From Acinetobacter pittii ATCC 19004 = CIP 70.29 (GTDB lineage Bacteria > Pseudomonadota > Gammaproteobacteria > Pseudomonadales > Moraxellaceae): 64,000 nucleotides of DNA. The stretch covers positions 308,586 to 372,585 of the forward strand of contig NZ_KB849789.1 of NCBI RefSeq assembly GCF_000369045.1. The letters run 5' to 3'. Shown piece after piece: positions 17,735 to 27,019 of the stretch. Positions within the stretch are counted from its first letter, which is position 1. Every line of letters begins with the position of its first letter. A program made the position numbers and the translations under genes. The notes below the pieces were generated by a model, which saw nothing but the letters and a program-made list of their open reading frames with translations, was not told the origin of the DNA and ran no database searches.

Positions 17735-17783
17735 GGATGGTTTAGTACATATGCGATGGGAGCTGCTAAGCCATCCTTTTTTT
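17735..17783 (+). terminator. Hairpin terminator between TPP gene and porin gene
   Basis: GGATGGTTTAG (17735-17745) pairs with CTAAGCCATCC (17766-17776, one G-T wobble), followed by seven T. The 20-base loop is long, so it may be leaky and reduce rather than stop porin transcription. A second small T-rich hairpin (AGATAA/TTATCT) follows at 17784-17801. Confidence 0.7.
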
Positions 17784-17820
17784 AGATAAATTTTTTTATC
17801 TAAAAAACAATAAAAACGAA

Positions 17821-17836
17821 GTTTTACAGGTAAAAC
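17821..17836. promoter_or_regulatory. Candidate operator upstream of the porin gene
   Basis: GTTTTACAGGTAAAAC: a perfect 7-bp inverted repeat with a 2-base centre. It shares the GTTTT-N6-AAAAC form with the palindrome at 5592-5607 at the head of the operon, so the IclR regulator may bind both. It could alternatively be an RNA hairpin. Confidence 0.4.
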
Positions 17837-17842
17837 AAATAA

Positions 17843-17865
17843 AGTTCCAGCAGGACGCTGGAACT
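17843..17865 (+). other. Leader hairpin just before the porin ribosome site
   Basis: AGTTCCAGC - AGGAC - GCTGGAACT, a perfect 9-bp stem with a 5-base loop, ending five bases before the AAGGA of the porin gene. No T-run follows, so it is not a terminator; it may stabilise the mRNA 5' end or be a protein or RNA contact site. Confidence 0.5.
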
Positions 17866-17882
17866 CAATCAAGGATGTAGAG

Positions 17883-19079
17883 ATGAAAAAGACTTCATTG
17901 ATCATGGCATTCATTGCACTGCTTACGCTGGGGGTAAGCGTCAATGTATTTGCAAAAGATTCATTGCTTGAATGGAAAAGTGATGACGGCACGGATTCAT
18001 TAAAGTTAGGTGGGGTAGTTCGGTTAAATCAGCGCTATGAAGATTGGGAAGGACCGAACCGTGGCTTTGGTAAGCTCCATTTTGATATTTTCAGGGTCGA
18101 TCTAAAAGGTAAATTTGATGATGCCTACATCAATGCCAGTTATATGTTTCAAGACCAACAGAAAACGTCCATTGAAAAAGCATATGTCGGCTATAACCTA
18201 GATGCCAATAACAGCATTGAAGCAGGTTTGGTTTATAAACCTTTTACGATTTATCCTTATCCGCAAAATGGCTGGACCTATCACATCCCATTCTTTTTAG
18301 GTTATGGCAACAATATTGCACCGGGGATTAACTGGAATTATCACGACAAAGATTGGGATTTAAAACTCGGTTATTACCCGCAAATGTTAGAGACGAATTT
18401 GCGTTATTCACCAGAGAGTGCAACTTATGATGACTTGGCAGGAAATGCATTTCCATCTCAAAAAGCCTATCAAAATGAAAAACGCAATCAGGTGAATACC
18501 CGTATTGTTCGCAAGTTAGAAACTGATTTCGGTAAACAAGAGTTTGGTGTATCAGGTGCAATTGCCCAGTTGCATAATGATATTACCGATAAAGACGGCA
18601 AATATTATGCTGTTGGTTTGCATACCGAAAACAATTATAAGCGCTTTAACTTACAAAGTTCGGTCATTCACTATCAGTACGATGCTAAAAATCCGGATGG
18701 TGTAAATAGTGATATGACTTTGATGGGAGCGAATGGCCTTACGCCTGCTTATTTCATTGCTTCGGAAGGTACGATTGCCAGTTTAAACCTTGCCTATACG
18801 TTGCCTGTGACCAATATGGGCAAGCTAAAAGCCATTAAGTTTTATAATGACTATAGTTATCTCGATAAAAAACGTGATGATTGGTCAGATTCGCAAATGA
18901 ATACCACAGGGATGATGTTTATTGCTTCACCATTTATGGTTTGGGCGGATTATACGTGGGGTAAAAACTCCAACATTATTGGTGGGGCAACCAATTCAAC
19001 AGGTTATACCTCTGCAACCTCGCCAAACAGTGATAAATGGCTATACCGTATTAACTTTAATATCGGCTTTACTTTCTAA
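17883..19079 (+). CDS. OprP/OprO-like outer-membrane porin
   Basis: 398-aa protein with a clear N-terminal signal peptide (cleavage near VFAKD, residue 24-25) and a beta-barrel pattern ending in a C-terminal phenylalanine (NIGFTF), the outer-membrane sorting signal. The family resembles phosphate-selective porins O and P. Since it sits behind a catabolic operon, it more likely admits the aromatic or acidic substrate than phosphate. It has its own leader with a possible operator and hairpin, so it may be expressed partly separately. Confidence 0.85.
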   Translation: MKKTSLIMAFIALLTLGVSVNVFAKDSLLEWKSDDGTDSLKLGGVVRLNQRYEDWEGPNRGFGKLHFDIFRVDLKGKFDDAYINASYMFQDQQKTSIEKAYVGYNLDANNSIEAGLVYKPFTIYPYPQNGWTYHIPFFLGYGNNIAPGINWNYHDKDWDLKLGYYPQMLETNLRYSPESATYDDLAGNAFPSQKAYQNEKRNQVNTRIVRKLETDFGKQEFGVSGAIAQLHNDITDKDGKYYAVGLHTENNYKRFNLQSSVIHYQYDAKNPDGVNSDMTLMGANGLTPAYFIASEGTIASLNLAYTLPVTNMGKLKAIKFYNDYSYLDKKRDDWSDSQMNTTGMMFIASPFMVWADYTWGKNSNIIGGATNSTGYTSATSPNSDKWLYRINFNIGFTF

Positions 19080-19092
19080 AGTAAGCAGCAAT

Positions 19093-19121
19093 AAAAAACC
19101 ACGCGATCAGCGTGGTTTTTT
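19093..19121. terminator. Bidirectional terminator between porin and MFS genes
   Basis: AAAAAACCACGC, loop GATCA, GCGTGGTTTTTT: a perfect 12-bp stem between the convergent porin (plus) and metabolite transporter (minus) genes. Confidence 0.9.
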
Positions 19122-19136
19122 CATAGGTTAAAGCTT

Positions 19137-20435
19137 TTAATATCTGTTTTTTTCAAACTTATTCCAAAATACAAAAGCAGTCACAAAGGCTAAAATAGTC
19201 AGCGCGAAAATATAATACATCGCACCAATATCACTATATTGACTGAGCCAATGCACTAAAGGCAGGGTCATACCGCCAACAATCGCATATGACAAATTAT
19301 AAGAAAATGAAATGCCCGAGAAACGCACAGGCGCGGGGAACATTTTAACCATACTGCTCGACACCATGCCGACAGTACCAGAGCATAGACCCAACAACAT
19401 ATATAAACCAAAAATGGTTGAATGGGCGGCATGTCCTAAACTGTTATAAAAAACTGCTGCTGTAAGTGCAACGGCAAGCGCACCGAACATCATGACTTTG
19501 CCACAGCCAAAACGGTCAGCAAAATAGCCTGCTAAAATACAGCCCACCATTTGCATGACAATGGCTGCACTTTGCATTTCAAAAGTCTGTGCGCGCTCAA
19601 AGCCAAACGTACCAGTTAATAAATTTGGCATGGCTAAAATCACTACTACCACACAGCCTGTTAAAAACCATGTAAACAACATGCCAATTGCAACAGCTGT
19701 TTTATGCGTTTTTAAGACTTGTTTTACAGGCATTTCTTTTGAAATTTCTTTACGAGCCTGTATGGCTTTAAACACAGGCGTTTCTTTTAAATAAGTCCGT
19801 AAATAAAGTGCAACCAAACCAAAAATACCACCTGCAATGAAAGGAATACGCCATGCCCAGTCATGGATTTGTCCTTCACTAAAATTCAGTGAAATCCATA
19901 AAGACATGAGCGCGCCTAATAAAATTCCTAAAGACAGCCCAGCGGTGAGTAACCCATTTGCCAGCCCAATTTTTCTTTCAGGTACATGTTCAGACACAAA
20001 TGTCCACGCGGCTGGAATTTCCCCCCCAATTGCAATACCTTGCACCACTCGCATAAGCAATAAAAGTAGCGGTGCCAAATACCCAATATTTTCAAAGGTC
20101 GGCAAAATCCCGATAAACAGGGTAGGCAGTGCCATCAGTAAAATAGAAAGTGAAAATAACTTTTTGCGCCCGACCAAGTCACCAAAATGGGCCATGACGA
20201 CCCCGCCTAAGGGCCTAAAAAAGTAACCTGCTGCAAAAATGCCGTAAGTATTGAGCATGGCCCAAAACGGACTAAGTGTGCTGGGGAAAAAGAGGTCGGA
20301 AATGATTTTGGCGTAAAATACATAAATCACAAAATCATAAAACTCTAAAGCTCCACCCAATGAAGAAAGGGCGAGGGTTCGTTTATCTTCTTTATTAAGA
20401 TAGTTCGCATCCTGCAAAGTTAATTCCTGATCCAT
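19137..20435 (-). CDS. MFS metabolite:H+ symporter (ProP/ShiA-like)
   Basis: 432-aa inner-membrane carrier with 12 hydrophobic segments. The N-terminal LGGALEFYDFVIYVFYAKII segment, the GDLVGRKKLF loop and RVVQGIAIGGEIPAAWTF are characteristic of the metabolite:H+ symporter subfamily, which carries organic acids, shikimate, proline/betaine or citrate. Substrate unknown. It faces the catabolic cluster and shares its terminator but is not part of that operon. Confidence 0.87.
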   Translation of the reverse strand: MDQELTLQDANYLNKEDKRTLALSSLGGALEFYDFVIYVFYAKIISDLFFPSTLSPFWAMLNTYGIFAAGYFFRPLGGVVMAHFGDLVGRKKLFSLSILLMALPTLFIGILPTFENIGYLAPLLLLLMRVVQGIAIGGEIPAAWTFVSEHVPERKIGLANGLLTAGLSLGILLGALMSLWISLNFSEGQIHDWAWRIPFIAGGIFGLVALYLRTYLKETPVFKAIQARKEISKEMPVKQVLKTHKTAVAIGMLFTWFLTGCVVVVILAMPNLLTGTFGFERAQTFEMQSAAIVMQMVGCILAGYFADRFGCGKVMMFGALAVALTAAVFYNSLGHAAHSTIFGLYMLLGLCSGTVGMVSSSMVKMFPAPVRFSGISFSYNLSYAIVGGMTLPLVHWLSQYSDIGAMYYIFALTILAFVTAFVFWNKFEKNRY

Positions 20436-20669
20436 TTTTTACTTAATTGTTGTAATTGAAGTTTGGATATTAATGGAAAAGTGAAGTAAAAGTAAATGGA
20501 GGAAATTTGTTCTATATAGCAACGTCGATTGGACTTGCTCTGATCAAAAAGCTTTAAAACAAAAAACGCTTTAGATAAAACAAAAACAGATGTAGGAATG
20601 GCTTTTCTTTTGGTTTGTTCAGCGACACAATAAAACTTGTTATAGCCAGTTTAATGAGAGAGTCAAAGG

Positions 20670-21152
20670 ATGAGTGTAGTTTTACCTGTCGCGAAGCGTG
20701 GTGAAGATATTTTGAAATTGATTGCGGCTCCCGTCTCGGCAAATGAGTTAAACAGTAATTGGCTTTATCAGCTTGCTGACGCTATGCATGCGACAATGCT
20801 CGAACGTAATGGAGTAGGGATTGCTGCACCGCAAGTTTATATCTCTAAACGCGTCATTATTGTGGCGTCTCGACCAAACCCACGCTATCCCGATGCACCT
20901 GAAATGGATGCGGTAGTAATGGTGAATCCTGAAATTTTAGAGTTCTCAGACGAAGTTTGTTTAGGTGAAGAAGGCTGCTTAAGTGTGCCAGACGAACGTG
21001 GACAAGTGGAACGTGCCGAAATGGTTAAGGTTAAATACTTAACACTTCAGGGCGAGACGGTGGAAACAATTTTTCATGGTTTTCCAGCTCGCATTGTTCA
21101 ACATGAGGTTGATCATTTAAATGGGATATTGTTTGTAGAAAGAATAAGCTAA
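20670..21152 (+). CDS. def: Peptide deformylase
   Basis: 160-aa metalloenzyme removing the N-formyl group of nascent proteins. All three signature motifs are present: GVGIAAPQ (48-55), EGCLS (101-105) with metal ligand C103, and QHEVDHL (144-150) with ligands H145 and H149. The gene is alone, not next to fmt, so it is probably one of two or more deformylase paralogues in the genome. GAGAG precedes the ATG. Confidence 0.93.
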   Translation: MSVVLPVAKRGEDILKLIAAPVSANELNSNWLYQLADAMHATMLERNGVGIAAPQVYISKRVIIVASRPNPRYPDAPEMDAVVMVNPEILEFSDEVCLGEEGCLSVPDERGQVERAEMVKVKYLTLQGETVETIFHGFPARIVQHEVDHLNGILFVERIS

Positions 21153-21330
21153 TCTTCAGTTTAAAGTTTTGAAAAACCTATAATGAGCTTGAAAAGGGTA
21201 AGTCATCGGAATTACAATACTTATAGCGTGATATTTAAATCATTACAAAAGATATAATTTTAATATTATCAGCAGGTTGTGCTGAAATTTTGCGCGATGT
21301 TGTAAATCTCCTCATTTAAGGTTACTGACC

Positions 21331-22653
21331 ATGCAAACCCCTCTCCCAGATTATTTGGCAAATGTTATAGAAGCCTGTGACATCGATAACAGCGGTCATC
21401 TCGCCGATTATATTCCTGAGTTGGCAAATGCAAACCCAAATCGATTAGCTTTAGCAATGTCTACGGTAGATGGTGAAATTTATTCGGTCGGCGATGATGA
21501 TGTTGAATTCACCATACAATCAATTTCTAAACCTTTTGTATATGCCTATGTTTTACAACAGCTTGGCATTGATGCAGTACTTGCGAAAGTAGGGGTAGAG
21601 CCTTCTGGTGAAGCCTTTAATGAAATTTCATTAGGTAAAGACGGACGTCCGAAAAACCCGATGATCAACTCTGGCGCAATTACTGTACATTCCTTGATTC
21701 AGGTCAAGCATGGTTTACATAGCGCAGAAATTCTACGCCGTTTTATGAGCGAGCTTGCTGGTCGTGAATTAAGTTTTGATGAGTCTGTTTATGATTCGGA
21801 AGTCAAAACAGCCTACCGTAATCTTTCGATCGGTTATATGTTGCGTACGGTGGGGATTTTGGAAACTGACCCTGTCGATATTGTGAATGGTTACATTCGT
21901 CAATGTGCGATCATGGTTACAGTTAAAGACTTGGTACGTATGGGCAGTGTACTTGCTAATGGCGGGGTCGATCCTAGAACTGGAAAGCGCCTATTGAATC
22001 GATCTGTAGTTAGACAAGTCCTCAGTGTCATGATGAGCTGTGGTATGTACGATGCAGCGGGTGACTGGCTTTCAACTGTAGGTATTCCTGCTAAAAGTGG
22101 TGTAGCAGGCGGTATCTTGGGTGTGCTACCGGGGCAGGTCAGTATTGCTGCTTTTTCACCTCGACTAGATGAGCATGGTCATAGTGTTCGAGGTATCGAT
22201 ATTTTAGAACGATTATCTCGTGACATGGGATTACATCTCATGGAAGGTACACCTTCTGCCCAGACCATTGTACAAAGTCATTACCGTACAGGAAAAGATG
22301 CATCATTAAGTGTGTATGTGCTTCGGGGCGTATTGAAATTTACCGAAGCTGAAATGTTGTTGCGTATTTTACAAGACGAGACAACTGACCAAAGCACGAT
22401 CGTTATTGATTTAACCCAGATTTCACTTATCCACGATGTGGGTAAACGTATGTTTTTAGAAGGCGTAGATCGTCTGATTGATGACGGCCATACTCTTGTT
22501 TTAGTCGACCCTGAACAGCGCTTAGACCATGCCAGAACTGGTAAAGATCGAGAACTGCATGTCTATCATGATTTCGATGATTTGCTCGAAAAGCATGACC
22601 TACCTGCAAAAAAAAAGACTTATAGCGACATCGCGGCACTTCTAAACTGCTGA
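21331..22653 (+). CDS. glsA: Glutaminase A with C-terminal STAS domain
   Basis: 440-aa protein hydrolysing L-glutamine to glutamate and ammonia. The serine beta-lactamase-like catalytic S64-x-x-K67 is in QSISKPF; KNPMINSGAI and the later conserved blocks fit the glutaminase family of about 310 aa. The extra C-terminal 115 residues form a STAS-type domain (IVIDLTQISLIHDVGKRMF is typical), a known but less common arrangement probably with a regulatory role. The last 34 bases overlap the convergent AraC gene. Confidence 0.92.
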   Translation: MQTPLPDYLANVIEACDIDNSGHLADYIPELANANPNRLALAMSTVDGEIYSVGDDDVEFTIQSISKPFVYAYVLQQLGIDAVLAKVGVEPSGEAFNEISLGKDGRPKNPMINSGAITVHSLIQVKHGLHSAEILRRFMSELAGRELSFDESVYDSEVKTAYRNLSIGYMLRTVGILETDPVDIVNGYIRQCAIMVTVKDLVRMGSVLANGGVDPRTGKRLLNRSVVRQVLSVMMSCGMYDAAGDWLSTVGIPAKSGVAGGILGVLPGQVSIAAFSPRLDEHGHSVRGIDILERLSRDMGLHLMEGTPSAQTIVQSHYRTGKDASLSVYVLRGVLKFTEAEMLLRILQDETTDQSTIVIDLTQISLIHDVGKRMFLEGVDRLIDDGHTLVLVDPEQRLDHARTGKDRELHVYHDFDDLLEKHDLPAKKKTYSDIAALLNC

Positions 22654-23408
22654 GGTGTTTTTCCTAGATGTCGCTTAAACATCGCACTGAACGCGCTGGG
22701 GTTTGTATACCCCAGTGACTCTGAAATTTGAGCAATAGATTCACCATTCGCGATTTTACTTAAGGCAAGTGCAATATGCATTTGTTGTAACCATGCCCGA
22801 TATGACAGCCCAGTTTCTTTTTGGAACATACGCATTAGGGTTCTAGAACTCGCACCAATATCATCAGCCCAATCTGTTAAATCTTTTGAACTGTCAGGCG
22901 TATGTAATAACTCTTGGCAAATTTTTAAGAGTCTTTTGTCTTTCGGCCACGGAATCTGAATGGGCAACAAATTGGCTCGATGAATTTCTTCAAAAATCAA
23001 AATTTGTAAAGAACGGGAAAGCTCTTGAGAGGTTGCTGTATTTGGAGTGTCTTCTCGTTCAATTTCATTTAAACGAATCAAAAGCTCATGCAACAGATTG
23101 CTTACCCGAATAATAAAACAATGTTGTCCCATTAAAGCTGCTGCATTTACTTCAACCAATGCCGTATTTAACTTAACATGACTCAGTGAAATCACGCTGT
23201 GCTCTACATGTGCTGGAATCCATAACGCGCACATGGGTGGCACAATCCACACATGATTAGGAGTGAAAACCTGAATAGTTCCAGTAGAGGCATATAAAAA
23301 CTGCGCACGTGTATGCGTATGGGTAGGCGTGATTTCTCGGTAAGAATGCTCAGAAGATAGCCCAATCACAAGTTCAGACAAATCAGACTGAATAAGAGAA
23401 TCGGACAT
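22620..23408 (-). CDS. AraC-family transcriptional regulator
   Basis: 262-aa protein with an N-terminal cupin-like sensing domain (THTHTRAQFLYASTG to VWIVPPMCALWIPAHVEH) and a C-terminal double helix-turn-helix ending in YTNPSAFSAMFKRHLGKTPQQFR. It is divergent from the Fsr-like efflux gene across about 105 bases and probably controls it. Its 3' end overlaps the convergent glutaminase gene by 34 bases, and no terminator lies between them. Confidence 0.9.
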   Translation of the reverse strand: MSDSLIQSDLSELVIGLSSEHSYREITPTHTHTRAQFLYASTGTIQVFTPNHVWIVPPMCALWIPAHVEHSVISLSHVKLNTALVEVNAAALMGQHCFIIRVSNLLHELLIRLNEIEREDTPNTATSQELSRSLQILIFEEIHRANLLPIQIPWPKDKRLLKICQELLHTPDSSKDLTDWADDIGASSRTLMRMFQKETGLSYRAWLQQMHIALALSKIANGESIAQISESLGYTNPSAFSAMFKRHLGKTPQQFRSAAMSL

Positions 23409-23514
23409 AAACTATCCTAAAAATTGTCACTTATACGATGATTATTGGAAGATAACTTTATAAGCGACAATTTACAATAAGCATCTCATTTAAAAATATT
23501 GGAGTTTTTCAGGT

Positions 23515-24735
23515 ATGACGTCTTCAATACAATTGAAAGATGGTATTGCCAATACCGTTGCAAATGATCAGCCTCAAGGAATGATTATTAAAATTGTAGG
23601 CGCCGTGGCAGTCGCACATTTACTGAATGATTTAATTCAGGCGGTGCTACCAGCCATCTATCCAATGCTAAAAGCAAACTTTTCGCTGAGTTTTGCGGAG
23701 GTTGGCCTAATCTCGTTTGTATACCAGATTACAGGTTCACTGCTACAGCCTTGGATTGGACTTTATACCGATAAACATCCAAAACCATATCTTCTACCAC
23801 TCGGAATGGTTGTCACATTCTGCGGCATTATCTTGTTAGCATTTTCACCAAGTTTTGCTGTGTTGTTATGTGCATCTGCGCTTATTGGGGTGGGGTCTGC
23901 AACCTTTCATCCAGAGGCTTCACGGGTGGCGCGAATGGCATCGGGCGGGCGCTTTGGTACGGCTCAGTCGACTTTCCAAGTAGGCGGAAACACAGGTACT
24001 GCCATTGGTCCATTATTAGCAGCTTTACTCATTGTCCCATTTGGACAGCATGCAGTTGCCGGCTTAGTGATATTTGCACTTTTGGCGATTTGGGTTTTAT
24101 TTGGTGTAAGCCGTTGGACTGTGAGCCATGCTAAAAATCAGGTAGCTGCACGTGCAACTCAAGCACATACTAAATTGCATGGTCGTAAGCTCATTATTGC
24201 TTTGAGCACAATTAGTGTATTGATGTTTGCTAAATTTACCTACATTGCTAGCATTAGTAACTACTTTACCTTTTACTTAATTCAAAAGTTCCATATCAGT
24301 ATTCAAACAGCTCAGTTGCATTTGTTTGCCTTCTTGGCAGCCGTTGCTTTAGGTACATTTGCAGGCGGCCCAATTGGTGACAAAATTGGCCGTAAAGCAG
24401 TGATCTGGGTTTCATTTATTGGTATGGCACCGTTTGCATTAATGATGCCGTATGCAAACTTATTTTGGACAACAGTTTTCTCAATTATTGCAGGTTTGGT
24501 GTTGTCATCTGCTTTTGCAGCGATGGTAGTTTACGCACAAGAAGCCGTTCCGGGCCGTGTGGGTATGATTGCAGGTTTAATGTTTGGTCTGATGTTTGGG
24601 GTAAGTGGTATTGCCGCAGCTGGGTTAGGACATTTAGCTGATATTAACGGCATTGAATGGGTATTTGGTTTATGTTCATTGTTGCCATTACTTGGTTTTG
24701 CAACCGCATTTTTACCTAACACAAAAGTTAAATAA
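23515..24735 (+). CDS. fsr: MFS efflux transporter, fosmidomycin resistance (Fsr)-like
   Basis: 406-aa major facilitator with 12 hydrophobic segments. The N-terminal block AHLLNDLIQAVLPAIYPM, the SFVYQITGSLLQPWIGLYTDK loop and ATFHPEASRVAR are typical of the Fsr group, drug exporters first known for fosmidomycin resistance. The divergent AraC regulator supports inducible export. Actual substrates in this organism are not known from sequence. Confidence 0.88.
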   Translation: MTSSIQLKDGIANTVANDQPQGMIIKIVGAVAVAHLLNDLIQAVLPAIYPMLKANFSLSFAEVGLISFVYQITGSLLQPWIGLYTDKHPKPYLLPLGMVVTFCGIILLAFSPSFAVLLCASALIGVGSATFHPEASRVARMASGGRFGTAQSTFQVGGNTGTAIGPLLAALLIVPFGQHAVAGLVIFALLAIWVLFGVSRWTVSHAKNQVAARATQAHTKLHGRKLIIALSTISVLMFAKFTYIASISNYFTFYLIQKFHISIQTAQLHLFAFLAAVALGTFAGGPIGDKIGRKAVIWVSFIGMAPFALMMPYANLFWTTVFSIIAGLVLSSAFAAMVVYAQEAVPGRVGMIAGLMFGLMFGVSGIAAAGLGHLADINGIEWVFGLCSLLPLLGFATAFLPNTKVK

Positions 24736-24737
24736 AT

Positions 24738-24775
24738 AAAAAGACTCTCAGCCATATTCAGCTGAGAGTCTTTTT
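24738..24775. terminator. Bidirectional terminator between fsr and mutarotase genes
   Basis: AAAAAGACTCTCAGC, loop CATATTCA, GCTGAGAGTCTTTTT: a 15-bp stem between the two convergent genes. Confidence 0.92.
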
Positions 24776-24801
24776 AGTCAAATATATTTCTAATTAAAAG
24801 A

Positions 24802-25956
<1,155 letters not shown>

Positions 25957-26139
25957 CTATTTTTTAATAGTAAGACTGGATGAATATAAGATTGATTTTT
26001 CATCTTTTTAAAGAGGTTTTTATTATATGTAGTGTTAATAATAATCGAGCAGTGAATGTTAAATATTGGAAAAATTGGTTCAATTTAGGCTTATAAAGAA
26101 ATTAATCTTATGAGCAAAATTCCACGGTAAGCTATTTTT

Positions 26140-26586
26140 ATGAATCATCCCGACTCGGTTTTAAAATTTTCGCTTGGTCTCAATGGTCTATCATTTGACG
26201 TAGACAGCCAACACATTTACCTTGAACAGGGCTTAGGTTTTGTTAATTCAAAAAGTGTCAGTGATGGTGTTATTGATGAACTCGCTATCGAAAAGATGAT
26301 TTATTTTATTGAAGAAATCATCGAGTCAAAGCCCCTCAGAAATTTAAATATAAGTGGGGTAGCTGTTACGTCTGATGCTGCTATGACACACCTCAGTCAG
26401 TTATTTTTTAGTGCTAAAAAGCAAATCAGCCGTATTGAGCTTGGGCATGGATTTAATGATTTTATTGAGCGTTTGAGCTACTACACAAATCAAATGGCTC
26501 CAAATCAGCTTTATGTTTTTACCTACTTTGTATTTGTTCGAGAGATGATGCATCACCTAAGAGTTGAGGAAGTTCAAATCCTTTAA
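26140..26586 (+). CDS. Unknown 148-aa protein
   Basis: I do not recognise this protein. It has no signal peptide or membrane segment. The N-terminal half looks like alternating strands, the C-terminal part is helical (YFIEEIIES, VFVREMMHHLRVEEVQIL). The ATG follows the short unremarkable leader at 25948-26139. Codon use and composition look like the host's, unlike the AT-rich gene further on. It converges with the small membrane protein gene with 9 bases between stops and no clear terminator. Confidence 0.65.
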   Translation: MNHPDSVLKFSLGLNGLSFDVDSQHIYLEQGLGFVNSKSVSDGVIDELAIEKMIYFIEEIIESKPLRNLNISGVAVTSDAAMTHLSQLFFSAKKQISRIELGHGFNDFIERLSYYTNQMAPNQLYVFTYFVFVREMMHHLRVEEVQIL

Positions 26587-26595
26587 GAAATGGCT

Positions 26596-26799
26596 CTAAA
26601 AACGTAAAAAATAGGGAATAATAGATAGTAGAGTACCAATGCCACTAAGCAAGACATTACTTTCAATAAAATAAGGGAAAATCATTAAAATTAAACCCAC
26701 AGTAAAAGGTACAGTCATTTTTTGCTTTTTCCCATAGAGAAAATAGCCGAGTCCAATTGAACTAAAGATTACGCCGAGAAAGAGTTGAGTTGTGTTCAT
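26596..26799 (-). CDS. Small two/three-segment membrane protein
   Basis: 67-aa hydrophobic protein with segments at about residues 5-22, 28-44 and 50-66, separated by KKQK and a short polar turn. No lipobox or signal cleavage site. I do not recognise a family; many Acinetobacter genomes encode similar small membrane proteins of unknown role. The ATG at 26799 is preceded on the minus strand by a weak ribosome site. Confidence 0.65.
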   Translation of the reverse strand: MNTTQLFLGVIFSSIGLGYFLYGKKQKMTVPFTVGLILMIFPYFIESNVLLSGIGTLLSIIPYFLRF

Positions 26800-27019
26800 G
26801 ATGATGTTTCGTACATTGTTATTCTCTGAAAGATATTATGCCAAGACTCTTAAAAGAATATTTAAAAAATAAGAGGCAACCTCATAACACGTGCTTAAAA
26901 CTTCCATCGGTGATTTATGTAGTAATATGACCGATAATTGAAAATGAATTTCTTTTTTAGAGTAATTTATTTAGTATTTTTAATTAATTAATATTTAAAA
27001 TTGTTCAGATTTTTTATTT

